A stretch of 64,000 nucleotides of DNA from Flavobacterium microcysteis (GTDB taxonomy: Bacteria > Bacteroidota > Bacteroidia > Flavobacteriales > Flavobacteriaceae). Each line of letters opens with the position of its first letter. Position 1 is the first letter of the stretch. Location of the stretch: NCBI RefSeq assembly GCF_006385255.1, contig NZ_VFJE01000051.1, positions 124,001 to 188,000 of the forward strand, read 5' to 3'. The notes beneath the pieces were generated by a model, which worked only from the letters and a program-made list of their open reading frames with translations, was not told where the DNA came from and ran no database searches. Below are positions 35,138 through 44,821 of this stretch, in pieces. A program made the translations under genes and the position numbers.

Positions 35138-36967
35138 CTAAGTAAAAGGTAGATCTATATAAAATGTTGTCCCGCTGCTTGCATTGTTCTCAAACCAGAT
35201 TTTACCATTATGAGCTTCGACAATCTGTTTTGAAATTGCCAATCCCATACCAAAAGGCTGTTCGCCAGCTGTACCGGGTCTTTTAGCTTCAGTAAATAAG
35301 TCGAAGATTTTTTCACCCATTTCTGCGGGTATTCCAATACCTTCGTCTTTTACCAAAATGCGTACACCTTGTTTTTTTGGCATCATTTTAATTTTGATTT
35401 TGGCTCCATTAGGACTGAATTTAATAGCATTGGCAATCAGATTGCTGACCACTCTCCAGAGTTTTTCACGGCTGGCGGTTACTGTTGCCGGTACAATTTC
35501 TAAGCTGAGTTGTTGTTGTTTTACATCGGCTTTGCTTTTCAACAGTGCTACGCAATATTTGAGCATTTCTGCAATATCAACGGGTTCTTTTTTTAACTGT
35601 TCGCTGCTAAACTGCAATTGTAGCAGGTTGTCCACCAAATCTAATGAGTTTTGCCCCGATGTTTTCATCAAATCGAGCATAGCCCTATCTTCTTCAGTTC
35701 TGTCGGGTTCTTCCAACATCATAGAGGCAAGAGAATATATTCCTCCTATGGGATTGCGAAGGTCGTGTGCCACAATCCGCATCATACGGGTATTGTCTGC
35801 CTGGCTATGTTCCAATGCACTTAAGGCCTTTTTCATTTGGCTATTTTGCTCTTTGGTGCGTTGTAAATGTTTACGGATAGAAAAAATCATGGAAATGGCC
35901 AATATAAAGGCAACACAGGCCAATATTGACAAAGTCAGCTGATAGGAATAACGATTTTCCAACGATTTTACCTGTTCGTCTTTGAGTGCATAGTCAATAT
36001 AATCTATTCCAGATTCACTGTTTAATGCGGCTTCCTTATCGTGTATTTCAATTAGTTTTTTACTAAAGATTGCCGCCGTCGCATATTCACCACGTGCATC
36101 GTAAATTTCAAATAACTTTCGCATTAAGATTTCGCTATAATATATATAGTCGTTACTTTCTGCAATAGACAAAGCTTGTTTAAAATAGGCTATACTTTGT
36201 TCTGGATTTGTAGTTTCCAGTTGCTTTCCCATATCAATGAGCATATCCATAGACACATAAAACAGTTTTTTATCGATGGCAGTCGTAATGGTCTCTTTAA
36301 GCAAAGCAAGTCCTTCGTCTCGTTTGCCATGGCTAATCAGATCATCTGCTACAAGCTGGTTTATGGCAACTAATGTTCGTTCGTCTTTGTATTTGGTGGC
36401 GATTTGCTTGGCAATATCAATATAATAGCAGGTGGAATCCTTGCTGAACTGTTTCGGATAGGACAGCAGATAATTATAAATGACCAAAGATCTGATAGAG
36501 TCGTTACGAAGCTTTTTGGACTGCCTGAAAGCCAATTCATAACGTTGCAGGGAGCGGTCGTATTTGCCCATTTCCTGATATACCATGCCAATATTCATCA
36601 AGGATTGTACGCAATTGACAGAATCTTTTAGTTTTTTATATTCCGTATATCCCTTATTGTAATACTTTAAAGCCATCTGAAAATTGCCTTTGATATCAAA
36701 AAAGATTCCCAGATTGTTCATGGCATCAGCCCTGCCTTTTTTATAATCATGGCGATCAGCAATTTCACGGGCGATACGGGTATAATAAAAAGTACTGTCG
36801 ACATTCTTTTCATAAAGTAGTATTGCCATGCGGTTCAGGGCATCAACATATTTCAGGCTATCGCGGATTTGCGGTAGGGAAGTCTGAATTTTTTTTAATT
36901 CAGAGGATTGTGCAAAACCTAAGTTCCATGATAGTAACAATAGACAGAAAAACGTTAGTCTTTTCAT
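35138..36967 (-). CDS. Hybrid TPR sensor histidine kinase
   Basis: 609 residues. Signal peptide 1-20, then about six TPR repeats (40-320) in the periplasm, one membrane helix (about 345-364), a coiled coil, and a HisKA-HATPase core. H-box IVAHDLRNPIGG (His401), N-box VVSNLIANAIKFSP, G1 VKDEGIGIP, F-box KIFDLF, G2 FGMGLAISK. A typical Bacteroidota sensor; no cognate regulator is adjacent. The C-terminal PFT and stop sit against the repeat at 35137. Confidence 0.92.
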   Translation of the reverse strand: MKRLTFFCLLLLSWNLGFAQSSELKKIQTSLPQIRDSLKYVDALNRMAILLYEKNVDSTFYYTRIAREIADRHDYKKGRADAMNNLGIFFDIKGNFQMALKYYNKGYTEYKKLKDSVNCVQSLMNIGMVYQEMGKYDRSLQRYELAFRQSKKLRNDSIRSLVIYNYLLSYPKQFSKDSTCYYIDIAKQIATKYKDERTLVAINQLVADDLISHGKRDEGLALLKETITTAIDKKLFYVSMDMLIDMGKQLETTNPEQSIAYFKQALSIAESNDYIYYSEILMRKLFEIYDARGEYATAAIFSKKLIEIHDKEAALNSESGIDYIDYALKDEQVKSLENRYSYQLTLSILACVAFILAISMIFSIRKHLQRTKEQNSQMKKALSALEHSQADNTRMMRIVAHDLRNPIGGIYSLASMMLEEPDRTEEDRAMLDLMKTSGQNSLDLVDNLLQLQFSSEQLKKEPVDIAEMLKYCVALLKSKADVKQQQLSLEIVPATVTASREKLWRVVSNLIANAIKFSPNGAKIKIKMMPKKQGVRILVKDEGIGIPAEMGEKIFDLFTEAKRPGTAGEQPFGMGLAISKQIVEAHNGKIWFENNASSGTTFYIDLPFT

Positions 36968-37293
36968 ATAGCCAAAGTTTATTCTAAGTTGATTTGTAGG
37001 AGATGGGAACTCTATAGGCTAATATAAGCATTTATACCATAATAGTTGATAGTGGATAGTTTTTAGTTGATAGTTTTTAGTTGATAGATAATAGTTTTTA
37101 GTTGGTAGTCTTTAGTTTATACTACACATTATCCACTATCAACTAAAAACTATTCATAAAGGTAGTCTCAAATTTCTTAATTTTAGGTCTGTATTCTAAC
37201 ACTAAGTTAATAGATAATAATGGATAGTGGATAGTTTTTAGTTGACCGACACATTATCCACTATAAACTATCCACTATCCACTAAAAAGAACT
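36968..37293. repeat. 325-bp intergenic region with two hairpin repeats
   Basis: Two units built from TAGTTGATAGTGGATAGTTTTTAG-like heptads. Unit 1 has 19-bp perfect arms (37056-37074 and 37135-37153), unit 2 has 16-bp perfect arms (37222-37237 and 37265-37280). Both share an ACACATTATCCACTAT segment. The second abuts the start region of the next gene. No ORF or clear promoter was seen. Confidence 0.78.
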
Positions 37294-37737
37294 ATGCAAA
37301 ACCGTTTCTCAGACCAAAACAAAACCATTTCCAGCTTCTATGAAGGGGTTTGGGTAGTTTGTCCTTCGTGCAGTAAAAAAGCTATTGCCAAAGCCAATAT
37401 TGAAAACAAATCAGCCCGATTGTATTGCCTGAGCTGTGGTTATAATAAGGAAACATCAATGGAGTTTTTATATGCTGGTCAAAAAGCTCTTACCAGTATG
37501 GCTGCACACCTTTATTTTGATGCTGAACTCTGGTTGCAACATCCATTTAAAAATGATGTATTTATTGCTTTTAACGGTGAACACCTGAATTATCTCGAAC
37601 AGTATATTTCAGCAACACTACGCGAACACAAAGACCGCACACATTTTACCCTGCTCGAAAAGCTCCCCAAATTTTATCACGAAGCCAAAAACCGCAAAGC
37701 CTTACTTACCATCATTAAAAAATTAGTGGACAGATAA
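37294..37737 (+). CDS. Zinc-ribbon protein of unknown function, flanked by repeats
   Basis: 147 residues. An N-terminal four-Cys zinc ribbon (VVCPSCSKKA at 22-31, then YCLSCGYNKE) precedes an alpha-helical region rich in Leu, Trp and His (MAAHLYFDAELWLQH, YLEQYISATLREH). No known enzyme motif is seen. The gene is bracketed on both sides by the same hairpin-forming repeat family, and its last codons and stop (GTG GAC AGA TAA) are identical to repeat units that follow. I do not recognise the family; nucleic-acid binding is possible from the zinc ribbon alone. Confidence 0.75.
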   Translation: MQNRFSDQNKTISSFYEGVWVVCPSCSKKAIAKANIENKSARLYCLSCGYNKETSMEFLYAGQKALTSMAAHLYFDAELWLQHPFKNDVFIAFNGEHLNYLEQYISATLREHKDRTHFTLLEKLPKFYHEAKNRKALLTIIKKLVDR

Positions 37738-37852
37738 TAGTGGACAGATAATAGTGGACAGTGGATAGTTTTTAGTGGATAGTGGATAGTTGGTAATGTA
37801 TAATTGATAAAGTGAGTTCAACTAAACACTACCAACTATCCACTATAAACTA
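37735..37852. repeat. Heptad repeat block after the zinc-ribbon gene
   Basis: Units of TAGTGGACAGATAA and TAGTGGATAGT, with a 15-bp inverted repeat (37781-37795 and 37830-37844). It joins the stop of the zinc-ribbon gene to the stop of the convergent LytTR gene. Confidence 0.78.
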
Positions 37853-38578
37853 TTAAAGGAAGCTTTTGACCCAATCTTGAAACTTAGTCTTATAGGTTTC
37901 ACCAATAGGAACAATATTTTTTTGGATAAATACCCTATTACGTTCGATGGTCTCGATTTGGTCAAGCCGAATGATATAAGATTTGTGTACCCTCATAAAA
38001 TCTGATACCGGCAGTTTTGCTTCAAATTCTTTCAGCGTGTCCAGCACGATAAGTTTTTCGTTTTTTAAGTGCAAATACAGATAATCTTTTAAGCCTTCAA
38101 CCAGCAGTAAGTCATTCAGGTTTATTTTTACCAGTTTGCCATCGGTTTTTATGAATAAAAATTCATCCGGCTTTTCTTCGGTTTTTGGCGCAACTTCTAC
38201 AGTCGGAGTTGGCTTTTCTTGTGAAAGGGATTCTATTTTCTGTATGCATTTATAAAAACGGTCAAATGAAATCGGTTTTAATAAATAATCGACCACATTA
38301 TGTTCGTAGCCTTTCAGAGCATATTCGCTGTAGGCAGAAGTAATTACAAACTTGGTTTTATTGCCCAACATTTCCATCATCTGTATGCCCGTAAGTTCTG
38401 GCATCTGTATGTCGATAAATAAAACATCGATGTTTGTTTTGGCTATAAGTTCCAGTATCTCGAATGGGTTGGTTGTGGCTTTAACCAATTCAAAATTGGA
38501 AATTTTTTCTACATATTTTGACAACAAAGCCACTGCCATAGGTTCATCGTCTAGGATTGCACAGCGAATGGTTTTCAT
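37853..38578 (-). CDS. LytTR-type response regulator (second pair)
   Basis: 241 residues. Receiver with ILDDEP, Asp56 in LFIDIQMPE, Lys in DYLLKPI; a Pro/Glu-rich linker (about 125-150); LytTR domain with DLLLVEGLKDYLYL and MRVHKSYIIRLDQIE. Its ATG overlaps the stop of the kinase gene (ATGA). The divergent outer-membrane receptor gene and the repeated GGTCG half-sites before it make that gene the likely target. Confidence 0.93.
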   Translation of the reverse strand: MKTIRCAILDDEPMAVALLSKYVEKISNFELVKATTNPFEILELIAKTNIDVLFIDIQMPELTGIQMMEMLGNKTKFVITSAYSEYALKGYEHNVVDYLLKPISFDRFYKCIQKIESLSQEKPTPTVEVAPKTEEKPDEFLFIKTDGKLVKINLNDLLLVEGLKDYLYLHLKNEKLIVLDTLKEFEAKLPVSDFMRVHKSYIIRLDQIETIERNRVFIQKNIVPIGETYKTKFQDWVKSFL

Positions 38579-39618
38579 AGTGTGATGTCTAATTTTACGG
38601 AATACATGTTTTCTTTTGTGGTAATATTTAAGGAATGCTTGTCAGGAAAATACAGTTGCAGTCGCTTCTTTATATTTTCGATGCCAACGCCCGACTGATG
38701 GTCTTTTTTATAATTGTTGATGCTGTTTTGTGTCTGTAAAATTAGCTGATTTTTATTTTGTGTCAGTTCAATAGTAAATGGCTGTTCCGGATTATTCAGA
38801 ATACCGTGCTTAAAGCCGTTTTCTACAAACGGAATCAGTAACAAAGGCGGTATGCGGCATTCCGGGTTTTCCATATTCTTTTTGAAAATTACTTGCGCAT
38901 CACCTGAAATCCGCATTGATTCTAGTGAGATAAAATCATCTATATAGGTTACTTCGCGTTGCAATGCAATAGTTTCGTTTTGACTTTCATAAGTCATATA
39001 ACGCATCAGGCCGCTCAATTGCTCCACAGCCGGAAGTGCTTTTTCTGACTTTTCGAATACCAGATAATAAATATTGTTTAGGGTATTAAATATAAAATGC
39101 GGATTGATTTGCGATTTCAGGAAATTGATTTCTGTTTCACGCTTGCTTTCCAACAAGCTTATCTGTTCTTTTTGCAGGCGTAGCATGTTTACAATAAACC
39201 ACAAGACAGAAGAAGCCATGATAGGGCGGCTACTATAATATAGATTGTCATAGATATAATAAGAAATAGTTACTCCCTTGTAATAATTGTGGAAACCAAG
39301 CCATTTGTCATACAAAACTTCTTCTATCAAATAGCGCATTCCGATAAAAATGACAAACAGACCGAAAAACGACAGTATAATACGTTTTATATTTTTCACA
39401 TCGAAGAACCTTGGCATAAATATTAAGTAATTCAAATAAAAAATAAAAATATAAATTCCTGTAAAAGAGTATGTTAATGCGTTTCCTGGAGTTTTAAAAT
39501 CGAAAGACAGTATAGGAAAAGTAAATGTATTTTCTTCGAGGTTATATACAGCCAAATCCTGCATTATATAGTACATCCAAAATAAAAGGTGTAGTAAAAT
39601 CACATATTTTTTCTTCAT
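38575..39618 (-). CDS. LytS-family sensor histidine kinase (second pair)
   Basis: 347 residues from ATG 39618; the longer ORF start at 39795 would add 59 residues across the divergent promoter. Four membrane helices (about 8-20, 45-68, 80-100, 128-148), H-motif INPHFIFNTLNNIYY (His174), N-box IPFVENGFKHG, G-box GVGIENIKKRL. Coupled by ATGA overlap to the regulator gene. Confidence 0.92.
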   Translation of the reverse strand: MKKKYVILLHLLFWMYYIMQDLAVYNLEENTFTFPILSFDFKTPGNALTYSFTGIYIFIFYLNYLIFMPRFFDVKNIKRIILSFFGLFVIFIGMRYLIEEVLYDKWLGFHNYYKGVTISYYIYDNLYYSSRPIMASSVLWFIVNMLRLQKEQISLLESKRETEINFLKSQINPHFIFNTLNNIYYLVFEKSEKALPAVEQLSGLMRYMTYESQNETIALQREVTYIDDFISLESMRISGDAQVIFKKNMENPECRIPPLLLIPFVENGFKHGILNNPEQPFTIELTQNKNQLILQTQNSINNYKKDHQSGVGIENIKKRLQLYFPDKHSLNITTKENMYSVKLDITL

Positions 39619-39701
39619 TGTATGGGCTATTTTTTGAGAGTGGAAAAGTAGAGCATTAACGAATAAGAAAAAACTTTTTTTCGACAAACACCTGTTTTTC
39701 T

Positions 39702-39742
39702 CCGACCAACCCATTGGTCGGATTTTTTGCCGGGCTGGTCGA
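39702..39742. promoter_or_regulatory. Inverted and direct GGTCG repeats between kinase and receptor genes
   Basis: CCGACCAA (39702-39709) and TTGGTCGG (39714-39721) form a perfect hairpin followed by T6 on the plus strand. A second same-direction half-site CTGGTCGA (39735-39742) lies 21 bp from TTGGTCGG, two helical turns, as LytTR regulators prefer. It may be a regulator site, an attenuator of the receptor message, or both. Confidence 0.45.
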
Positions 39743-39795
39743 AATAAAAAAAATAAAAACGGTAAAAGTCGAAGATTTGCTGAAAAATAATACAC

Positions 39796-42171
39796 ATGAA
39801 AACATCAGCACATTTTTTAGTTTGGATTACATTTTTACTTACTACTTCTCTTTTTGCACAGACGCATGAAGTAAAAGGTATAGCACACGCCAATGGCGAA
39901 CCTGCAGCATTTTATGACGTCTTATTAATAGCTAAAGATACTATTAAAGGCAAGACTGCCGAAAACGGTTCTTTTGCTTTAAAAGCACAAACAGGCGATT
40001 ACCGCTTAGAAATTTTATATTTTGATGAAGCGGTGCATAAGCAAGAGCTTGCGTTAAAGAGCGATACTGATTTGGGAGTGATTGCTTTTGAAAGCAAAAC
40101 AAAATTGGATGAGGTAGTAATTGAAGCTCCTAAAAAACTGATGGAACGCAAAGCAGACCGTTTTGTATATCATGTAGCCAATGCAACTTCGTCTGCAGGA
40201 GGTACAGCTATAGACGCTCTTAGAACTACACCGGGTGTTACCGTAACACAGGAAAGCATCAGTATTTCGGGTAAAAATTCGGTTATGGTTTTAATCGATG
40301 ACAAGCCTACCTATATGGAACAGGCGGAATTGATGAATTATCTGGAAAGTATCAGTGCATCCAATTTATCAAAAATTGAAGTAATCACAACGCCACCAGC
40401 TAAATATCAGGCAGAAGGCAACAGTGGTATTATCAATATTGTTACCAAAAAAGTTAAGAAAGACAGCTGGAATGCCTTATTTGGTGGGGCTTATCAACGT
40501 GGAAAAAGAAATACGCAACAATACAATACGGCGTTCAATCTGCAAAAGAATAAACTGACATTAAGAAGCTCTCTTAGCACGGGAATACGACGCTCTTTAA
40601 TCAAATGGGATAATGATATTTATTATACGGATGCTTTTTGGCAGAATGAAAGCAGCTCGAAAGGTAATAACCGCTATTTGAACGGGCAATTGGCTCTGGA
40701 TTATCAACTGTCTAAAAAATGGACAATAGGCACCAAAGTTTCGGCCTATACTTCTAAGTTTACGGACGAACAGCCACAGCTTACAACTATTTTCGATAAA
40801 AAAGGTGGTGCGATTCAGCAATTCATGAAGAATAATGCGGCCTCAAATGATAAAACCTATCAGCAGATTTACAATCTATATTCAGAATATAAATTGGATA
40901 CTCTGGGTAAAAAAGTAATGGTAGATGTTGATTTTGTAAACTATCACACGCCAACTTTCAATGAATATGCTTACGCTAACTACACGCCGGCAAACGAACA
41001 GATTGCCAATTCTAGACATGCTGGTATCAATGATGTAGATATTAAAATACAAAACCTATCAGCTAAAGTAGATTTCGAATTACCTACTAAAGTTGCTGAT
41101 TTTACAGCTGGTGCCCGATTTTCCAACTCCAAATCAGATAACCTGATTAATGCCTTTAAGCAGGATGAAAATGGTGAAATGGTATATGATACCAACCTGT
41201 CAAATTATTTTGAATACACTGAAAAGAATGAAGCGCTTTATATTTCAGGAAACAAAAAATTCAATGAGAAATGGAATATCCAGGCAGGCTTACGTGTAGA
41301 AGCTACCCAAACTGATGGATTTTCAAGAGAAGCTAATAACCGACATAAGAATGATTATTTTAAATTGTTTCCTACGTTGTATGTTTTGCACCAGTTTACA
41401 GAAGACAAAAGCCTTGGATTTAATTATTCCCGTCGTATCCGTCGTCCGAGTTACGAAAGCCTGAATCCTTTCCGTACGATTAATAACGAATTTAGCTACA
41501 ATGAAGGAAACCCGTTTTTAAGACCATCATTTACACATAATTTTGAAGTAACGTTTACGTATAAGACATTGGATTCCCGACTTAGTTTTTCAAGTATGAA
41601 AGATGGCGTAAACCAGGCTTCTATATTGAATCCGGAGACGAAACAGAACAACTATATCTGGATGAATTATGTGAATGAGGACATGCTTAGTTTTACACAG
41701 AGTTATACGGCAAAACCAACGCCATGGTGGACAAGTGTAAACAACCTTAACTTGAGTTACTCAGAATCAGACATTGCGGTTTCTGACAGAAGAAATAAAG
41801 GAGCGTCTTCGTCTTTTTTCACAACCAATGATTTTACATTAAACAAAAACAAAACGTTTTTCCTGAGTGTTAGTTATTTCCAGAATTTTGGAGAGACCTA
41901 CCAGAATTCAAGCTTAAAACCTTATGCTAAATTTTATGCTACGGTAAAATACCAAATGCTTGATAAAAAATTAGAATTGGCCATTAGCGGAACCGATATT
42001 TTTAACGGGCGTGAATATTCAAAACAGAATATGTATGGTGTAACTCAGGAATTTAAAAATGTTTGGGACACACAGCGTGTACGTTTTTCATTGACCTACC
42101 GTTTTGGTAACAGCAATCTGAAAACAAGCGAGCGCCAGTCAGGTAATTCTGAGGAATTGAACAGATTGTAA
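39796..42171 (+). CDS. TonB-receptor-like outer-membrane protein (OMP_b-brl_3 type)
   Basis: 791 residues. Signal peptide 1-21, a carboxypeptidase-regulatory-like domain (25-100), a plug-like domain (KLDEVVIEAPKKL, GVTVTQESISISGKNSVMVLIDDKPTYM, SKIEVITTPPAKYQAEGNSGIINIVTKK) and a large barrel ending RVRFSLTYRFG. The substrate is unknown. It is divergent from the LytTR/LytS pair, which probably regulates it. The tail after the last strand is polar. Confidence 0.92.
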   Translation: MKTSAHFLVWITFLLTTSLFAQTHEVKGIAHANGEPAAFYDVLLIAKDTIKGKTAENGSFALKAQTGDYRLEILYFDEAVHKQELALKSDTDLGVIAFESKTKLDEVVIEAPKKLMERKADRFVYHVANATSSAGGTAIDALRTTPGVTVTQESISISGKNSVMVLIDDKPTYMEQAELMNYLESISASNLSKIEVITTPPAKYQAEGNSGIINIVTKKVKKDSWNALFGGAYQRGKRNTQQYNTAFNLQKNKLTLRSSLSTGIRRSLIKWDNDIYYTDAFWQNESSSKGNNRYLNGQLALDYQLSKKWTIGTKVSAYTSKFTDEQPQLTTIFDKKGGAIQQFMKNNAASNDKTYQQIYNLYSEYKLDTLGKKVMVDVDFVNYHTPTFNEYAYANYTPANEQIANSRHAGINDVDIKIQNLSAKVDFELPTKVADFTAGARFSNSKSDNLINAFKQDENGEMVYDTNLSNYFEYTEKNEALYISGNKKFNEKWNIQAGLRVEATQTDGFSREANNRHKNDYFKLFPTLYVLHQFTEDKSLGFNYSRRIRRPSYESLNPFRTINNEFSYNEGNPFLRPSFTHNFEVTFTYKTLDSRLSFSSMKDGVNQASILNPETKQNNYIWMNYVNEDMLSFTQSYTAKPTPWWTSVNNLNLSYSESDIAVSDRRNKGASSSFFTTNDFTLNKNKTFFLSVSYFQNFGETYQNSSLKPYAKFYATVKYQMLDKKLELAISGTDIFNGREYSKQNMYGVTQEFKNVWDTQRVRFSLTYRFGNSNLKTSERQSGNSEELNRL

Positions 42172-42206
42172 AATGCTGATGAGATAGGTGGTGAGGAGTG
42201 ATATAA

Positions 42207-42238
42207 AAATAACCCGTTGATTTGTCAACGGGTTATTT
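42207..42238. terminator. Bidirectional terminator between receptor and hydrolase genes
   Basis: Perfect 14-bp stem AAATAACCCGTTGA (42207-42220) / TCAACGGGTTATTT (42225-42238) with TTTG loop, serving two convergent genes. Confidence 0.88.
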
Positions 42239-42259
42239 GCTTTCTGTTCAATCAATACT

Positions 42260-44752
42260 TTATTTTCTTTCTCTTATCAGCAATATATCTTTTTTGTTAA
42301 TCAACGGATTGTTACGGTCTGCGATATAAATATCTTTTAATCCGTCACCATTAAAATCACTGCAAATAATAGCTAATGCATCTCTTTTGTACTGTTTTCC
42401 TAAGATGGTTTCGGTTGCATCATAAAAAGTACCTTTATTGTTCAGGTATATTTTTACATAACCGCCAAATACATTTCCAATAATCAGATCCGGATAGCCG
42501 TCGTTATTTAAATCTTCAAATATTGCATCGGCAGTATGGTCTGAATCTTCTGGCAGACGCTTGCTTGTTTCATCAGTGAATTTTCCTTTTCCATTGTTAA
42601 TATACAAACGGTTTTGCGGGTTTTTTGTTCCTCTGAAATTTACGTTGGACAAGAAAAGATCCATATCACCATCTTTGTCAACATCGGCAAAACTTACCTT
42701 ACGGGTTTCCATATCAATTCCGGCAGGAAGATGGGTGAGGGTTACATCTTTGAAATAACCTTTGCCAGTATTCAGATACAGAACATTGCCATCTTCATTG
42801 GCTGCAAACAGGTCTAAATCGCCATCTTTGTCAATATCAACCAATGCCAGGTCTTGCGTAACTCTGCTAATGTCTGGTAGACGGTCGGTTTCGATAGTGA
42901 AATCGCCGTTGCCTTTGTTAATCAGGATTGTGTTTTTTCCATTATTGCCAAAAATCAGGTCCGGCTTTTTATCACCGTTTAAATCTGCTGTCAGTACTGC
43001 ATTGGCTTCTGAATCGGGCAACCTGAAAGGAGATTCCTTAAAATACCCATTGCCTGTGTTGAGGTAATATTCATGCACTTTATCGTCTTCACTGCAAAAA
43101 ACAAGATCCATTAGTCCGTCACCATTAAAATCAGCTACAGCAATGTCTTCGCTATCATGAATAGGTTGTGGCATTCTCTTTTCTGATTCGTTGGTGAAAT
43201 TTCCTTTGCCATCGTTAATCAATATTGTATTAGGTTGGAATTCATTAGCTAGTATAATATCCAAATCACCGTCCTTATCAATATCGATAGCTTTTACGTC
43301 CATGCTGGCGCTTCGTGCTCCAATGTCAGGAAGATTATCACTGGCATCCCTAAATAAAGGAGCTGCTTTTTTCTTGTATTCTTTTTTTAAGACTTCTTTC
43401 ATCCAGTCGCAGGTATAGTCAAAAACCTTATAATTAAAATGGTTGGTTGCGTACACAGAAAATTCCTGTGGCTTTTCCTGCCATTTTATAAATTCTTCCA
43501 TGCTTCCGATCTCTTCAAAATTATGGGTGGTTTTTGGTACCAGCCAAAAGGTGCCTTTTTTCGGATGTTTCTTATTGATGTACTCGATAAGTGCTATGTG
43601 GTCATCTGGATGAACGGCAGCTATATCAGCTTCTCCATACATGGCCAGGACGTCATTTTCATAATTGCCCCATGCTTCAACAAGCTTTTTCGAGTTCATT
43701 TCCTTAAAGGTTTTCGGATGTCTTCCTGAAGCTACCAAACCTGTTCGGGCATCATATCCCATAACTTGTTGGAAAGCCATGAGTCCGATGGGATCTTTTA
43801 CGATTTCCTCTACCGATTTATTGTTGTAGAAGTAATCATAGATATGAGGTTTGAATTTTTCAAGAATGTTTCTCAGTTCACCTAAGTCTTCACCATAATA
43901 CTGCGATTGTATCAGAAAAGCATCAAACAGGTATTCCTGCCATGGTTTAAAGCCTGTGCCATATACTGCCACACCTCTTGGTTGGTATTTCTCAGCCAAT
44001 AGCGGAGCCGTAATTCCGCCCATAGAATGCCCAAAAAGGAATAGGGAGGATGAATCGACATTTTTCAGGCTTAAAAGATTCTTATAGCCGGCATCATACA
44101 TTTCCATTTCATCATCAAAACCCATCTGCTCGCAAGGCGGCATATTTATATTATCACCCATATCGCCTTTTTCTATCCGATATACTGCAAATCCTCTTTC
44201 GACCATAGCATCGATAGCTCTTTTGGTAATATCGGTTTCCTGAAAATTATCCATCGAATAGCAGGGAAGTCCTTGTAGGAAATAGATAGTCCCGATTGGT
44301 TTCTTGTTTTTTAGGGTTTTGTATATGGTACGAACATAACCGCCTTTATAAGCAAAATCTCCATACACCACATCAGCAGTTGGACTGGTTTCTTTTGGAC
44401 GTCCTATTACGTTGCCTTTAAGAGTCAGTGGTTTGCCGTCTCTTATTACGATTATTTCTATAGCTTGATTTTCTCGAAGATTTTTAGCAATCTGGGCTAT
44501 CTGTTGCGGAACTTCTATAGCAACCGTGTTGATATGCGTGACGATATCATTTGATTTAAGGCCAATAGCTTGTGCGGTTGTGCCCGCAATAGCCTGTTTT
44601 ATAATAGCACCTTTGGTGTAGTTTAGCTTTTTAGCTAAAGTATCAGGAACATTTTGATAGTAGGATACTCCAAGACTTCCTTTGCGTTGGAGTTGTTGGG
44701 CGTTTGTAGCATGGCAGGCAAACGCTAAAAGAATAAGGTAGAGGTATTTCAT
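42260..44752 (-). CDS. Exported PDZ / alpha-beta hydrolase / FG-GAP propeller protein
   Basis: 830 residues from ATG 44752, signal peptide 1-19. A PDZ domain at 30-115 (GLKSNDIVTHINTVAI) is followed by an alpha/beta hydrolase (about 150-490) with nucleophile motif LFGHSMGG (Ser243), an acid region YGEADIAAVHPDD and His in KTTHNFEE. The C-terminal ~330 residues hold seven FG-GAP/VCBS blades, each with a calcium loop of the type DKDGDLD or DFNGDGLMD. This combination is unusual. Exported, probably surface-exposed. The AraC gene ends about 70 bp upstream on the same strand, so the two are probably one operon. Confidence 0.88.
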   Translation of the reverse strand: MKYLYLILLAFACHATNAQQLQRKGSLGVSYYQNVPDTLAKKLNYTKGAIIKQAIAGTTAQAIGLKSNDIVTHINTVAIEVPQQIAQIAKNLRENQAIEIIVIRDGKPLTLKGNVIGRPKETSPTADVVYGDFAYKGGYVRTIYKTLKNKKPIGTIYFLQGLPCYSMDNFQETDITKRAIDAMVERGFAVYRIEKGDMGDNINMPPCEQMGFDDEMEMYDAGYKNLLSLKNVDSSSLFLFGHSMGGITAPLLAEKYQPRGVAVYGTGFKPWQEYLFDAFLIQSQYYGEDLGELRNILEKFKPHIYDYFYNNKSVEEIVKDPIGLMAFQQVMGYDARTGLVASGRHPKTFKEMNSKKLVEAWGNYENDVLAMYGEADIAAVHPDDHIALIEYINKKHPKKGTFWLVPKTTHNFEEIGSMEEFIKWQEKPQEFSVYATNHFNYKVFDYTCDWMKEVLKKEYKKKAAPLFRDASDNLPDIGARSASMDVKAIDIDKDGDLDIILANEFQPNTILINDGKGNFTNESEKRMPQPIHDSEDIAVADFNGDGLMDLVFCSEDDKVHEYYLNTGNGYFKESPFRLPDSEANAVLTADLNGDKKPDLIFGNNGKNTILINKGNGDFTIETDRLPDISRVTQDLALVDIDKDGDLDLFAANEDGNVLYLNTGKGYFKDVTLTHLPAGIDMETRKVSFADVDKDGDMDLFLSNVNFRGTKNPQNRLYINNGKGKFTDETSKRLPEDSDHTADAIFEDLNNDGYPDLIIGNVFGGYVKIYLNNKGTFYDATETILGKQYKRDALAIICSDFNGDGLKDIYIADRNNPLINKKDILLIRERK

Positions 44753-44821
44753 GGATGAGACATTTTTTTGTAAAGCTAGGAGGAATGCCATTTTTGGGTT
44801 TGTCAAATCCTGCTATTTTGG

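Noticed and set aside
35358..35942. 194-codon open frame on the plus strand
   Set aside because: It is fully antisense to the conserved histidine-kinase core of the 35138-36967 gene and has no recognisable domain.
39619..39795. 59-residue N-terminal extension of the second LytS kinase
   Set aside because: It spans the whole divergent promoter region and lacks membrane-domain features; ATG at 39618 precedes the first helix.
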